64,000 nucleotides of DNA from Bagarius yarrelli (taxonomy: Eukaryota > Chordata > Actinopteri > Siluriformes > Sisoridae), in contig VCAZ01000049.1 of the NCBI GenBank assembly GCA_005784505.1, positions 1,665,001 through 1,729,000 on the forward strand, read 5' to 3'. A model generated the notes under the pieces. It had not been told where the DNA came from. It saw nothing but the letters and a program-made list of their open reading frames with translations, and did not search any database. The position numbers and the translations under genes were made by a program. Below are positions 50,516-62,768 of this stretch, one piece after another. Within the stretch, counting starts at the first letter, position 1. The number at the start of each line of letters is the position of its first letter.

Positions 50516-50591
50516 TTGTGTGTCGTACTTGTTGACCAATTTATTCATCCACACCCCAGTGTGTTTCTTTGATTACAGTATGACAAAGCAT

Positions 50592-50772
50592 CAACCATTT
50601 CCAAAATGCAAGATATTTTTGGGGCATTTTTTGCCTTTATTGATAGGACAGAGGAATGAAATAGGGGGAGATGAGAGAGGTGGGCCCGGAAAGGACTCGA
50701 GCCGGAATCAAACCTTGGTCACTGGAACGCAGCAACTTGTGCCTGCGGGTGTCGGGCCTTAACTCACTACAG
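50592..50772. repeat. Dispersed SINE-like fish repeat
   Basis: Blocks 'tttttggggcattttttgcc', 'tttattgataggacag', 'gggcccggaaaggactcgag' and 'gccggaatcaaaccttggtc', typical of a teleost repeat that ends in a barred cluster of 'cactacagcac'. It sits between the convergent 3' ends of btbd7 and ubr7. Confidence 0.7.
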
Positions 50773-50902
50773 CACATCGCTTATTTAGGAATCCAGTTCA
50801 GCGAGAAAATCTTGGTTACTTACAGATTGATTAAACCTTCTTTTACATGTCTAACACTTCTGAACACCAGCCAACTCTCCAGTCCATATGGCAGTCACTA
50901 AG

Positions 50903-50908
50903 TTTATT
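50903..50908 (-). terminator. Candidate ubr7 poly-A signal
   Basis: AATAAA on the minus strand about 170 bases past the ubr7 stop codon. Confidence 0.5.
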
Positions 50909-51075
50909 GATCACCTTGTACGCAAGGCTTAATGTAGACATTTATAAATCTCTATTCATCTCCTGTTAGACAGGATAATGTGTGCAGTACACACTAGCAG
51001 CTTGATACCATCACTTGCAATTGCTTCCCCAAGTGTGTTGAAAATAGGAATTCAGTGATGGCCCTTCATGGCATC

Positions 51076-52580
51076 TTAGCTGCAGTAATACTGGCCAGCA
51101 CTGGCCCGTCGTCTTTTCCTTGACCGAAGTTTTTCGAAAAACATGTGGATAGCCTCAGGTGTCACTTCCTATAACCCCAAGGAAAATATATTCAAATTAT
51201 TACACCTTTTTGCATTAATGTCAAACGTTTACTTTAGAAACTATGACTTTTAATCTTAATCTCTAAATACTTACTTTTCCCTGATCAGCAAACTGCTGAA
51301 GGAACTCCCATAACTCTGCTTTCATGTCATTGTACTCTGTAGACAAAATCACCCTGATTAGGTCATATTAAACCATCAAAATCAATATTGGTAAATGCTT
51401 TTTTTAAAAATAGTATTGCAAATACAACAGCTTTTCGTAGACTCATTAAAATATAACCAAGTCCATGGTGAGAGTTGACTCATGTATTTAATACTTAGTT
51501 AAATGTTGTGGGTATTAATGCATTTCTGCACCTTTACGTATAAAACTTCAGTAGGTGAAGCTTATACAATATGTTAAAACACAGATCTAATGACATGAAG
51601 ACCCAAATGTGGCAAATGTTTCATTAGGAAATGTCCAAAGGCATCCCCAAGTATTTTCTACATCTTTACCACACGGTCCCTACCGGTTATGTCAGCTGTC
51701 ATTTTGTTAACCCCAACACAAAGAGTTGCTTAATTTTCCATTCATCTGTCTCAAATATACAGACTGGTTTTAAATAAATATGGGTTTATCTCATAAGGTT
51801 TTTGACAGACATCTGTTTACATGTGGCAGCAAGTTCAAGGTTAATTGCAGAAGTGGTAGGAAAACAACAGAATCAAGGGTGAAAGCAAGTCTCAGCAAAG
51901 GGATATTGGCAAGTAGTACAACAAATCAAGCATTAAAAAAAGAATTGTATTTCTTGAACAAAGCTAGCTCTCTAAAATATCACAGCACACCAACTAATCT
52001 TATAAAACACTGTTGCAAATGATTAAATAGTTGGGTCAAGGACTCCAGTATTTATGTGTACTGTATTACTCACGGTAAATGATCTCCAGTTGTTGTACAC
52101 GGTCCAGGGAACTAAGGCAGGACATGAGGAGGTTTTCCTCTAGCAATGCCTCGCCCTGATTCTCATATGCAAGCACAGTGTCGGATTCATCCATTAGAAA
52201 CTGAACACCAGCTTCCACATATGATCTCTAAAAGCAAGATTAGTCAACAAACAATAGGAATTTTACTGTATAATTCTTATCTTTATTCTTGCCATTTACA
52301 GATCATGTCAAATTTAAAATAAGGACGACATTTTTTAATTCCATTTTGGACACAGTAGCGGTCAGGACTCAACAAGTTATCAAATTGAAGGTGAGGAAAA
52401 AAATACATGAAGATTTCAATAGAAAGAACACCCAGGTTAAGAAACCGTGTAGCTTATCAGATCCAGCACGGTGTAAATAATTCAGATCAGGTTGTTGAAA
52501 GCCAACCAAATTTGTAAGAGAATACCACAGACAGTACAAACTAAAAACTCACAGTATTGGTCAATAGTGGCACTGAGACA

Positions 52581-52618
<38 letters not shown>

Positions 52619-54809
52619 GCATACATTTTAGTACAAGCATTTATCATTTCTTAAGATTTTTACAGAAATGACAAATTTAAAAACATCCTACCTTGCAGTT
52701 TGTGCAAGTGCAAAGCTTAGGCCGCCAGTCATACGGCCAGAACACTGCTCCCACCCTTGGCCTCACCAAACCTTTAGCCTGTAACTCCCTCAGTTTGCAT
52801 AATGCAGTTTCAGACTGGCATTTTGCTGGACTCCTCTCCAATTCTCTGCAAGTCCTCTTGCGATTTACGGCTTTATTTTCATTACTTGCAAGCTGTAAAA
52901 GTAAATAAAACAACATTTAATTATCTAAGGTCAAATGAAAAAGAGGTTTTTGTAAACATGGTTTCGTAATCTTAGCACTGAAACCAAATTCAGTTTAACA
53001 TTTTGCACCCTCTGCTGATGGAATATGAAAAGTGAAAAATTGTTAAGTGGCAGACGATGCAGGAAATTTACTCAGTCATATTGATCTGTTTCTCACCACT
53101 GCTTCCTTCAGACAGTCTTGTTTACTTGTGGAAGGTCCATCATGACTGTTACGGCATAAAGGCAAGATTGCATCCTTCTCTTCTGTACTTCCTGCACCAG
53201 TATCATCCTCATCAAGGTTACTTAGACTAAATTTGGATACCGGAGAGCCTTAAAAAATACCAAATCATACACATCACTATTAGGTGAGGAACCGCTGTGA
53301 AAATGTTGTAAATAAACAGAGTAAAAGGACACTGAGCACATTTTACCTACATGCAATATAAGCAGCATATGTCCAAAGGAAAGACGCTCTGTTCATACAG
53401 CTCTCACACACCATCTCCTGCAACTCCTCAGAGTCCTCGACTGCACAACCCAGATGCTTTAAGAAGAGGATAATGAGACACTTATACACAAACTGTACTG
53501 CATCAAAAGACAAAAATTGTATTTAATACAATAAGAGAAAAAAAAATAACGTTAAGCAGGCTACCTTTGAATGATACCAATCTTCACAAAGAATACACTG
53601 AATCATCGCCTCACCAACCTTTCACCAGAATAAGAAATAAGACAACAATAACTAAACAAGGGAAACGGATAAATCTCACTTTTAGAACTGTTAATTTAAA
53701 TATGGCTACAAGTACACTACAATTTCACAATCTGTGTGGAAAAAAATAGCACTGCGTACCTTATCATCCACATCAGGATAAGGTCTGTCGCAGGAGCAGT
53801 AACGGCCAAAGAAATTGTGATTATAAAGGTTCTTGATGTTCTGTTCCTCTTTGTCCTGTGAATTGTCAGTACACAGGCAAAAATAATAAAGCAAAGGTTT
53901 TGTAGTAGCGCACAAAATGAACTTATCAAACAGGTAAACAAACATTTAAGCCTTACATTTAAATGCAAGCATACATTTTTTCTGGGATTTGTAAAGCAAC
54001 AGTTTGCATGAAAAGTGTTGAAAACTAGTATCTGCTTAACATAGTTTTCGAAATAAGCTAATTTCTGAAAACATTCCAGGAAAATAAAAAAACCTACTGG
54101 AGAAACTGGTATTATTTTTAATAAAGGACAGCGAGTCACTTTATCAAGAAAGTAAGTCAGTTATTCAGCATAAACTTACAGGGATCAGTTTACATTTAAA
54201 TGTGCCAAACTTCTTGTTCCCACAATCACAGCGAAAGTTCCTATTCGAAGAAAAACAAGTGGGAAGAAAAGTAAAATACAAGTCATATTGTGCTGCATGA
54301 AATGTGCAAAAACACAAACTTAAGTTTATTTAAATGAGTAACTTTAAAGCATCATATAAAGAGATGTGTACCTTTTGGTGTACAGCTCATAGATGTGGTG
54401 GCCATCATGGCAGGTGTTAGCACAGGCAAGGCAGACTCCAGCTGGCTCCATGCCTTCACCTGTGCAAGTGCTACAAGCAAACACAGCCTGTCTTTTCACA
54501 TATCCCTGCAACACACAGCCAAAAACAATTAAATACTGCTGGAAAGAAATTTTTTTTAATGTAATAAAACTTTTTTTGTGCACACGATACACAAAACCAG
54601 GACTGGTGAACGGAGAGATGCAGCAACAGAAGATGGATTAGGTTATTTACCTTCATGTGTATATGAGAAAAAATGAGAGGTGGGGGAGGTGGTGGCTCTT
54701 TGGTTAAATTGCTAATTAGAATTTTTTTTTTGATTTTCAACACCAACTAAGTTAAAACTGCTGGGCACCTGAGCAAAGCCCCCCTCCCCCCAATCGCTTA
54801 GTCACATAC

Positions 54810-54879
<70 letters not shown>

Positions 54880-54880
54880 C

Positions 54881-54938
<58 letters not shown>

Positions 54939-54979
54939 ATATATATACATATCACACACATACATACATACATACATAC

Positions 54980-55063
<84 letters not shown>

Positions 55064-55466
55064 TACACATATACACACACACATATAAGCATATAATAAG
55101 CTTGAATTGAAATAAAAGGAAAAAGGTGAGGGAGTCACTGGTTCAGAGAATGTTTTTGGTTGTTATCTGCTGATTTTTGATACTATAAGTGTGGACCAAT
55201 AAACTGTCAATATACCTCATAAGGTATTCCTTGTTTTTTTTTTTTTTAAAAAGTAAGTATTAGTTTAAAGTTACAACAGAGACCTGGTTTCCGGGCACTA
55301 TGCCCTATTCATGCAGGGGGGGGGGGTTAATTTTATACTGACTTACCCGAGGATATGAACACTTATCCGGATCGCTACCAGACAAAACAGCGAAAGCTTC
55401 ACGCAGCTCCTCATTATCCAACTCATCCATGGATTCAGCATCCTCCTGTCTTTGGTTTACGTCCAT
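51076..55466 (-). CDS. ubr7: UBR7, UBR-box/PHD-finger E3 ubiquitin ligase (N-recognin 7)
   Basis: UBR7 is a nuclear E3 ligase reported to monoubiquitinate histone H2B through its PHD finger. Exons: 55347-55466, 54372-54505, 54180-54240, 53760-53855, 53565-53618, 53351-53456, 53097-53248, 52692-52892, 52074-52227, 51275-51336, 51076-51168. They join without a phase error to 410 residues (human about 425). The UBR box starts near residue 36 (KCSYPRGYVKRQAVFAC) and runs to the Cys-rich FRCDCGNKKFG. The PHD-like part follows, with GRYCSCDRPYPD, MIQCILCEDWYH and MVCESCMNR. A poorly conserved acidic linker comes next, then WPYDWRPKLCTCTNC, a second Cys motif, and the conserved ending GQYYCS. The donor at 53351 was chosen because the alternative at 53347 gives an early stop. 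The gene is head-to-head with ttc8 and converges on btbd7. Very sure. Confidence 0.96.
52588..52614 (+). repeat. Poly-A run
   Basis: A run of about 27 A on the plus strand in a ubr7 intron (poly-T for the transcript). Confidence 0.9.
54811..55085. repeat. Long (TA)n/(CA)n satellite
   Basis: About 270 bp of TA repeat with CATA interruptions (for example four 'cata' units near 54960-54980) in ubr7 intron 1. Open frames of Ile/Tyr through it are artefacts. Confidence 0.95.
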
Positions 55467-55615
55467 TTCGTATGTTACACCTAAAAACTCGGCTGATTAG
55501 TTATGCACAAAAAAGACGATACAGTTATAGCAAAAATAAACACACAACTAGCGCTCAGTATAACAGCAGCAACAATAGCGTAGCACAACCGCAGTCGCAA
55601 ACAGCAGAGACATCT

Positions 55616-55652
55616 ACTTCCGGTTTTAAACACGGACGAATTTGGCGGGAAA
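55616..55652 (-). promoter_or_regulatory. ubr7 proximal promoter: ETS and E2F-type sites
   Basis: ACTTCCGG (55616-55623, an ETS motif on the minus strand) is followed at 55641-55652 by TTTGGCGGGAAA, a full E2F consensus. They lie 150-190 bp upstream of the ubr7 start codon. Sites are read directly; function is inferred. Confidence 0.5.
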
Positions 55653-56438
55653 TAATGCTCTATTCACGTGCTCTGCGGTTGCATTTTATTATGTAGTGAA
55701 TAGTTACGCTTTAATAAATAGATTTACAACGCCTGATAGATTATCTGATTATTTTTAGGGTTTCTGAAATTTATTCCCAATATAAAAAATATCCACGATG
55801 CGAAACACGATTAAAAATGTAAACCAATAACCAATTTTAAACGTTTTAAAACAAATTTACATATAATAATTAAAAAATAAATATTTATTTTCGACCATAG
55901 AAACTTTTACCAGCTTTGAAGCGAAAATTAATAACGTTCAAAATGTGGGTTCCGAAATTGCCTTCGGTGTAAAATACGTGGCGTATTTACGGAAATGTCA
56001 GTATCAATATCAGTATATGACGTCACCGTAATTTCGGATGCACGTGAACGCTTCACGATTGTCAGCAGTATGTATTGTTCCAGCTAAAATCTGTCACACA
56101 CATAACGTTACGGTATCTATAAGTGTTTATTTTAACAAAATATCAATTTAAGTAGAAAAAAATTTCTTACTTGATGTCCAAAAGCAGGCCCACACACTTA
56201 CATTTACTCTTCATTTACATATACGATTTAAACTGATGATTGTGTTTGAGTGAGTGTGCATTGTATTGTCTTATTGTGTAAAGCTGCTTTGACACAATCT
56301 CTAAATAAATAAAGGTGACTTGACAATGAATCAATATGCCTTCAAAACAACACACAGAGGCTTCTGCGCCTGTAATGTAATAAACCTTAAATTATATGCA
56401 TTATACAACCACGTGGCCTGTCTTCTTAAAACCCATAG

Positions 56439-56515
56439 TACTTTTTTTATAATATTATGGTGTTATATATAATATTACATACAGTATAATAGTACTTTTT
56501 TATAATATTATGGTG

Positions 56516-56525
<10 letters not shown>
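56439..56525 (+). repeat. Local direct duplication
   Basis: The segment with 'agtacttttt', then 'tataatattatggtgttata' occurs twice about 50 bases apart (from 56439 and from 56491), leading into the TA tract. Confidence 0.8.

Positions 56526-56592
<67 letters not shown>
56517..56592. repeat. (TA)n microsatellite
   Basis: Pure TA run of about 75 bp only 50 bp upstream of the ttc8 promoter motifs. Confidence 0.95.
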
Positions 56593-56599
<7 letters not shown>

Positions 56600-56640
56600 T
56601 TTTTTAACAAATGTATGTTTTGAAAGGCTTTTACACACAA

Positions 56641-56680
56641 GCGCATGCGCAGAAGGCTGACATTTGTTGCTGGGAGTAAC
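56641..56680 (+). promoter_or_regulatory. ttc8 proximal promoter: NRF1-type site and X-box
   Basis: GCGCATGCGC (56641-56650) is an NRF1-type palindrome. At 56666-56680 lies GTTGCT, three bases, then AGTAAC. This matches the RFX X-box consensus (GTNRCC, 0-3 bases, RGYAAC) at 11 of 12 positions. The ttc8 ATG is about 100 bp downstream. Both motifs are visible in sequence; their use is inferred. Confidence 0.55.
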
Positions 56681-56781
56681 GGGACGCTCGAGGTTCAGCT
56701 AAAGAGGCTTTAGCTAACTCAGCTAAGCTGAACTAGGAATAGGCGATTTGTGATCTGTACATTATTCTCTTTAGGATAAAA

Positions 56782-59700
56782 ATGGAAGTGACGTTATCTA
56801 TGGATCCACTGTTTCTTGCCTGGAGCTATTTTAGGAGACGCAAATTCCAGAAATGTTCTGATTTTTGCACGAAGGTGTTGGAGGAAAATCCATATGACCA
56901 GGTGAATCTAGATGAATATATAACATGGTTAGATGGATACAACAGGGCTGCTTACGCTTGCTAGGTAGACTGGAAATAATCCTCTTAATCTCGATTTAAT
57001 GATATTAATTCATCTGCTACGCGTGTCTCGTTTCTGTTATAGCTCCTGCTTTCGCTTTTAAGATAAATAAACAAGTTAATAATACAGGATTTACATTATC
57101 CAGTCGTCTATTTACTCCAGCTGGAAGCCACACCAGTCTGGTCCGATCAGACAGCAGTTGGTCAGGCTGGTACACCACTTACTATAACTTCTGCTTTACT
57201 TTTGTGTTATTTATTTATTTTTTGAAAACTTGCCTACAATAAAGCAAAAGGTTTAGTTCTACTAGCACATATTAGCTTAGAATTTATGTAGCTTAAATGT
57301 CAAAGTAAAGTTGATTTTATTTCAGCAGGGCATGTTTGCTGAGAAAAAAAATGTGCACGTTATTTTTTTTAATTCCATTTTATTTTCTGAAAACAGTGTT
57401 CAAGCATTAAAGAGTATTTGTTTCTAACCTAATTGTATATCGCTCTTCTCCACATAATGTTTTTGTCAAGGAACCTCAAATGCCGCTCTATATTTCTGAG
57501 GTAACAGCTCATGTCCAATAACATGTCCTGTTCTGTCCTGTCAGTGAGGTGTGATAGTTGCAAGCTAGAACCCTAATTGAATCACCCTTCACTTTATACT
57601 TACACACACACACACACACATATATGTGTGTGTGTGTGTATGAGGTTGGACCCACTACCTCACCCTTTCCACACTTTTACTACTAATAAAGCAGATCTCT
57701 CAGGCCCCCAATTGTCATCCCCTCAGACACCCCTGCCTATACCTTAGTTTTACATAGTGTATACTTGCCCTAATCTGATCCATCCCAGTGATCCTATTAA
57801 TATAGTTGACAAATTTTAATAGTAGACTGTATACTGCTTTATATACAATTGCTTAATTTTCTATTACTTAAGTAGATTTGGGAGTGTATAAACATGTAAA
57901 AATACATATTGTACCACTGAAATTACAGTTTTATTTATAGTCTAATTAAAAAAAGTGTACACAAGAAAGAAAACCATTTTAAGTTTTAAATGAGCTCTTC
58001 TGGTATCCTGAAGGCAGCTTGGAGTCTGAAGACAAGAGCCCTGACTGAGATGGTGTATATTGATGAAGTGGATGTTGACCAGGAGGGCATTGCAGAAATA
58101 ATGTTGGATGAAAGTGCAATCGCCCAAGTGGCACGTGAGTACTTGAGAAAGCTGCTTTCTCATTAATTTATAAAAGGTATGATTGATAAAACTGTTATCT
58201 TGTTTTACTATGTAAACAAACTAAGCTACTTCTGTTTTGTCAGGACCTGGAACATCACTGAGGCTTCCTGGAACAAGCCATGGTGGAGGACCTACTCCAG
58301 CTGTCAGGTTCCTAACTTTATTTTGGTATTAATGTAACTTAGTTCAACCATATTTTTTTAAAAACGTAACCATTATTATAAATTAAGATGAAGGATAACG
58401 AATGAAGTTGTAACTCAAACATACATACAAACACCCCTGCTTAGTTATTGGAGTTCAAATTAAACTTATAGGATCCTGTCATTTCACTGCTGTGGTCCAA
58501 GTTTGTTCCTGCTCAAGCAACCAACAACCTACTAAGGGGTTCATGCAACAACTCCTAGTATAGATAAAAAATTTAAATAGTTGCATCAGGAAAGGCGTTT
58601 TGGCAGATTAAATATGCAGATAAATTATTCTCTATAACAACTTCATTAAAAGTAGGCAAAAAAAGAAACAAAAAAGTTTTTAATGTGTATTATGTTTTTT
58701 AGACCAGTCACCCAGTCAGGGCGCCCTATTACAGGATTTATAAGGCCCAGCACTCAGTCTGGTAGACCAGGGACAATGGAACAAGCCATCAGAACACCTC
58801 GAACTGCAAACACAGCCCGTCCGGTCACTAGTGCTTCCGGGAGATTTGTCCGATTGGGCACGGTAGGCTGGTACACTGTGTAATGTATTTTTTATATATA
58901 GAGAAGTGTTTTCCATTATGTGAACAGTATTAGCTTTAAAACCATTTATTCTATGTGTACATAGTTTTAAGGTTGTAACTATTTGTTTTAATGATCTTTT
59001 AGGCTTCTATGTTAACACATCCGGATGGACCATTTATAAACTTGTCCAGGTTGAATTTGGCAAAGTATGCACAAAAACCAAATTTATCCAAGGTATTCCA
59101 AATTCCAAATTACAAGTCTTTAACACATGTGGTTATATTTTTTACTCCAATCTCAAATGTCTATTGTGATTTCAGTCCTTATTTGAATACATCTTTCACC
59201 ATGAGAACGATGTCAAAAATGTAAGTAGTTCAATCAACTTTTTGCAGGTAGTTAATTGTTGCAATATCTGGTTTTATTAAAGGAAATTTGTGTTCAGAAT
59301 GTGTGAAGAAACCAAATTGGACTTGACTCTCTCTCTCATACGGGCTTTGTGTAATAGCTGAGACAGAAAGATCTTATGTAGAGGAAAAAGTGAGCAATGA
59401 AGTATTTGTTTTCTGTCTATTGGTTAACAATTGCCGTTGTGGAACATTTCAGGCTTTGGACCTAGCTGCACTTGCTACAGAGCATGCACAGTTCAAGGAC
59501 TGGTGGTGGAAAGTCCAACTTGGGAAATGTTATTACAGGTAACTAAACAGTAATATAACACACTATTTAAAACATGTTTTTGAAATGTGTTTTATTAATT
59601 GTTTGTGCAAAGAGAAAGAAATTGGCTGATATTTCTATACTACACACCGACTGTAATGATTGACTGGTTGGATAATTGGAGTTTAAATTTGCAGGCTTGG

Positions 59701-62134
59701 TTTGTATCGCGAGGCTGAGAAACAATTCAGATCAGCCCTCAATCATCAAGCGTTTGTAGACACTTACCTTTACCTTGCCAAGGTATAAATCAATTCAATT
59801 CAATTAATTTACACTGCAAACACAAATCATACAAACATACAACTAACACTCACTTTGTCTTTGTTTACAGGTATATCAGCGACTGGATCAACCTATTACT
59901 GCCTTAAATCTGTTCAAACAAGGTCTGGATCATTTCCCAGGAGAAGTGACTTTGCTGACTGGAATTGCTCGCATTCATGAGGTATGTGTAACAGATTCTG
60001 ATAGAAGAATAAGCAGATGCCATTAGGTAATACATACTGTATATATTTCCGAGGATAGTGACTTAAATTTTTGTTCACTTTAGGAGATGAACAACATAAT
60101 TTCCGCTACAGAGTATTACAAAGATGTCTTAAAGCAGGACAACACTCATGTAGAGGCCATTGCCTGCATAGGAAGCAACCATTTCTATACAGACCAGCCA
60201 GAGATCGCCTTGCGTTTCTACAGGTTATCATTCTTATCCAGTAGTAGAGTGTTTTTGAACATGAAGGTTTATATCAATACATAATGTTACTGTAACTAGT
60301 TTACTTTTTTTACTTTTTATTTTGTTTATAGGCGGTTGCTGCAGATGGGTGTGTATAACTGCCAGCTTTACAACAATCTGGGCCTGTGCTGCTTTTATGC
60401 TCAGCAGTATGACATGACACTGTCCTCATTTGAAAGAGCATTATCCCTGGTTTCAAGTGACATAGAACAGGCTGATATCTGGTACAATATTGGACATGTT
60501 GCAGTGGTGCGTCTGACATAGATACATTCACCTTAAACTCATGTAAAGTTACTGGTTGAGCCTCTATAAGCCAGCTATCTGTTCCTTTGTGTCTCATTTA
60601 TTCAGGGTATCGGAGATTTGACTCTGGCTTATCAGTGCTTTAAACTCACTTTGGCATTTAACAATGATCATGCTGAGGCTTACAACAACTTAGCAGTGCT
60701 GGAGCTACGCAAGGGTCACGTTGAGCAGGTAAAGAATATTTATCAGCACCACCAACCTTATAACTATAAACTAAATATTGCTAAAGATGTTAAAAAGACA
60801 CCATCAGGAAACATATAACTTAATGTATTGGTATGTGTAAAACTAGCTAGTTATTTAATTATTTTTTTATACATATATAATTTTGCTGACAATTTCCATT
60901 TTTAGTAAAAAGATTATTTGTAAAATAATTTTACAAAATAATTTTTAAGAATTAAACTTTGGGAAAGAGGGCTAAACAGGTTCTTAGTAGCAACCTGTAT
61001 TTTTTTGGTTTGTCAGGCTGCAACACACCAACCTGTTGTGTTTTTCTTATATTTTCTTTTGGGTAAAAAAAAAAAAAAAAAAAAATCTCATTCTGAGGGA
61101 CTTTGAGTTTAGTCTCTGAGTTTTCAGAGGAACCAGGCTTGTAAGGTCTTCCATTAGGCATTATTATAATAATTTAAATAAAAACTTCTATCTGAGCAAT
61201 GAATATTAACACTTTTTTAAAGTGGTTATAAGGCTTTAACTCATTACTATTTTGGTTTAGATACTTCAATAATTCCTGCAAAATACTAAGACACAGTAAT
61301 GTAATGTATTCAGACATGAGGCTGCCTTTATTTTTCAAAATAAATATTGATCATATAATCAATCTACAATTAAAAATTATTTGCATACTGAATCTAAAGA
61401 AGCACAAACAGATCATTTTTAAGGATTATTATTATACGTTTTTAAATGACAGTGATAACGCTTTTTGTTACAGGCAAAAGCCTTTTTGCAAACAGCTGCA
61501 TCTCTCGCTTCCCACATGTATGAACCACATTTCAACTTCGCTGTATTATCAGATAAGGTAAGCACTATTTACCTTCACATTTTTTACATAATAATGGCTA
61601 ATTTTTCCATGTCACCGCGTGAGAATAGAGCATCAATGATCAAATTTAAAGATACACTTACTGTCCAGTTTATTAGGAACACTTATTATTTATACAAATA
61701 TCTGGTCATGTGCAAAAAACCTAAAGTAACCCATAATCACTTTGGTGGCAGAAGAGCATCTCTGAATAGACAACTGTATAAAATAATTGGCCACAGTTTG
61801 GTCCCAACCTGAGTAGAAAGTCTAATAAGATCAGCAATTTCCTAAATCCCAGAAAAATTCCTGGTACCAATCAAAGTAACTGAGATCACATTCTTTTTGC
61901 ATTTTTTTCCATATGTATGATGTAAACATTAACTTAATCTTTTGAACTGTGTCCAATAAATCTTTGCTTTTTAATGATCTCATGTCTGTCTGTTTGTGTC
62001 TGTGGTTTGACTGACAGGTGGGAGATCTTCAGAGTAGTTACATGGCTGCCCAGAAGTCAGAGGAGGCTTTCCCTGATCATATGGACTCAAAACAGATCCT
62101 GAAAACTCTCAGACAGCACTTTGCTGTGCTCTGA
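56782..62134 (+). CDS. ttc8: TTC8 / BBS8, tetratricopeptide subunit of the BBSome
   Basis: TTC8 is one of eight BBSome subunits, the coat complex that moves membrane proteins in and out of primary cilia; human mutations cause Bardet-Biedl syndrome 8 and retinitis pigmentosa. Exons: 56782-56901, 58014-58134, 58244-58307, 58703-58862, 59003-59092, 59176-59220, 59453-59538, 59695-59782, 59871-59981, 60084-60223, 60332-60506, 60606-60728, 61474-61557, 62018-62134. They sum to 1524 nt, 507 residues plus stop, close to the human length. The amino end reads MDPLFLAWSYFRRRKFQ. A Pro/Arg/Thr-rich linker follows, with RPSTQSGRPGTMEQAIRTPR. From about residue 200 come TPR motifs, among them DWWWKVQLGKCYYRLG, AIACIGSNHFYTDQPEIA and HAEAYNNLAVLELRKGH. 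The protein ends LRQHFAVL. A second ATG at 56800 would drop six residues. An exon like the human retina-specific 2A was not found in intron 1. Confidence 0.96.
57602..57640. repeat. (CA)n-(TG)n self-complementary tract
   Basis: About nine CA units, 'tatatg', then about eight TG units: the two halves can pair into a hairpin. Confidence 0.85.
57640..57770. repeat. Dispersed repeat fragment, copy 1
   Basis: Shares 'ttactactaataaa', then 'cagatctct', with the right edge of the window (63950-64000); both neighbours are rich in 'ggcccc' and 'caccc' blocks. Confidence 0.5.
61072..61085 (+). repeat. Poly-A run in ttc8 intron
   Basis: A short A run (61066-61085) within the 60729-61473 intron, which otherwise holds nothing recognised. 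Confidence 0.7.
61650..61940. mobile_element. Tc1-type transposon remnant
   Basis: Starts 'cttactgtccagtttattag' then 'gaacacttat', and later has 'aataagatcagcaatttcc', 'aaagtaactgagatcacatt' and 'gatgtaaacattaactt'. These blocks are those of a frequent fish Tc1-family repeat with most of the interior lost. It lies in the last ttc8 intron. Confidence 0.65.
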
Positions 62135-62314
62135 GTCTTTTCTCACAAGAATTTTACATTATGGGAAACAGAACAATATATAGAGAACAGGCTAGAAAAC
62201 CTTTAAATGTCTAATAGAAATTAAACTGTTAATCTGCTTTTATGCTGTTTTTTGTTAGGAAGACCGTAGATTTAAATTAATTAAAATTATTGCAGAAAAT
62301 AATTTATTAGCTTT

Positions 62315-62320
62315 AATAAA
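62315..62320 (+). terminator. Candidate ttc8 poly-A signal
   Basis: AATAAA about 180 bases after the ttc8 stop codon. Confidence 0.5.
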
Positions 62321-62566
62321 TTATACTTTAAATATACTTTTACTCATTCTGGTATTCACATACATTTAAAAAAAAATCACATATATATATATTTAAATAA
62401 ATGTGTATTCCAATATTTATTTTTAAGTAGTAGTGGTGGAATCAATAACAATAACTGCTGAAATGACACCATACTGCACTAAATGGAGAAATGACATAAT
62501 TTCAGAATGTAAATTACTTGCTTGGTACATTAAGAGAAAATAGAAAAGTTGATTTAAATCAGAACA

Positions 62567-62572
62567 TTTATT
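62567..62572 (-). terminator. Candidate lectin-gene poly-A signal
   Basis: AATAAA on the minus strand about 200 bases past the lectin stop codon at 62769. Confidence 0.45.
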
Positions 62573-62768
62573 GTAAACAAGTACAATCTATTTTATAAAA
62601 GATCATTTACTTTGAAATATGTATTTGCAATTTTACAAGTTTAAAAAAGTTTATAGAAAAAGGTGTGTGTGTGTGTATGAGAAAGAGAGAATTAAAAAAG
62701 GAATAATAATCGAAATATTATGTATTTAAAGGATTTGAACTGTAAATAATGGGCAAAAAAATTTGTTT

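Larger units (their letters stand above)
56902..58013 (+). other. ttc8 intron 1
   Basis: A 1.1-kb intron. It contains a CA/TG palindromic tract (57602-57640) and a fragment of a dispersed repeat (57640-57770). Nothing else was recognised. Confidence 0.5.

Noticed and set aside
53341..53350. Alternative ubr7 donor at 53347 (GTAG followed by gtaaaa)
   Set aside because: It leads to a stop codon six codons into the next exon, whereas the donor after 53351 keeps the frame to the conserved end.
54752..55138. 128-codon minus-strand open frame rich in Ile and Tyr
   Set aside because: A simple TA-repeat artefact inside ubr7 intron 1.
56902..58013. Retina-specific ttc8 exon 2A
   Set aside because: Searched intron 1 by eye for an exon coding a peptide like EPDPELPVHQ; none with splice sites was found, so the fish gene may lack it.
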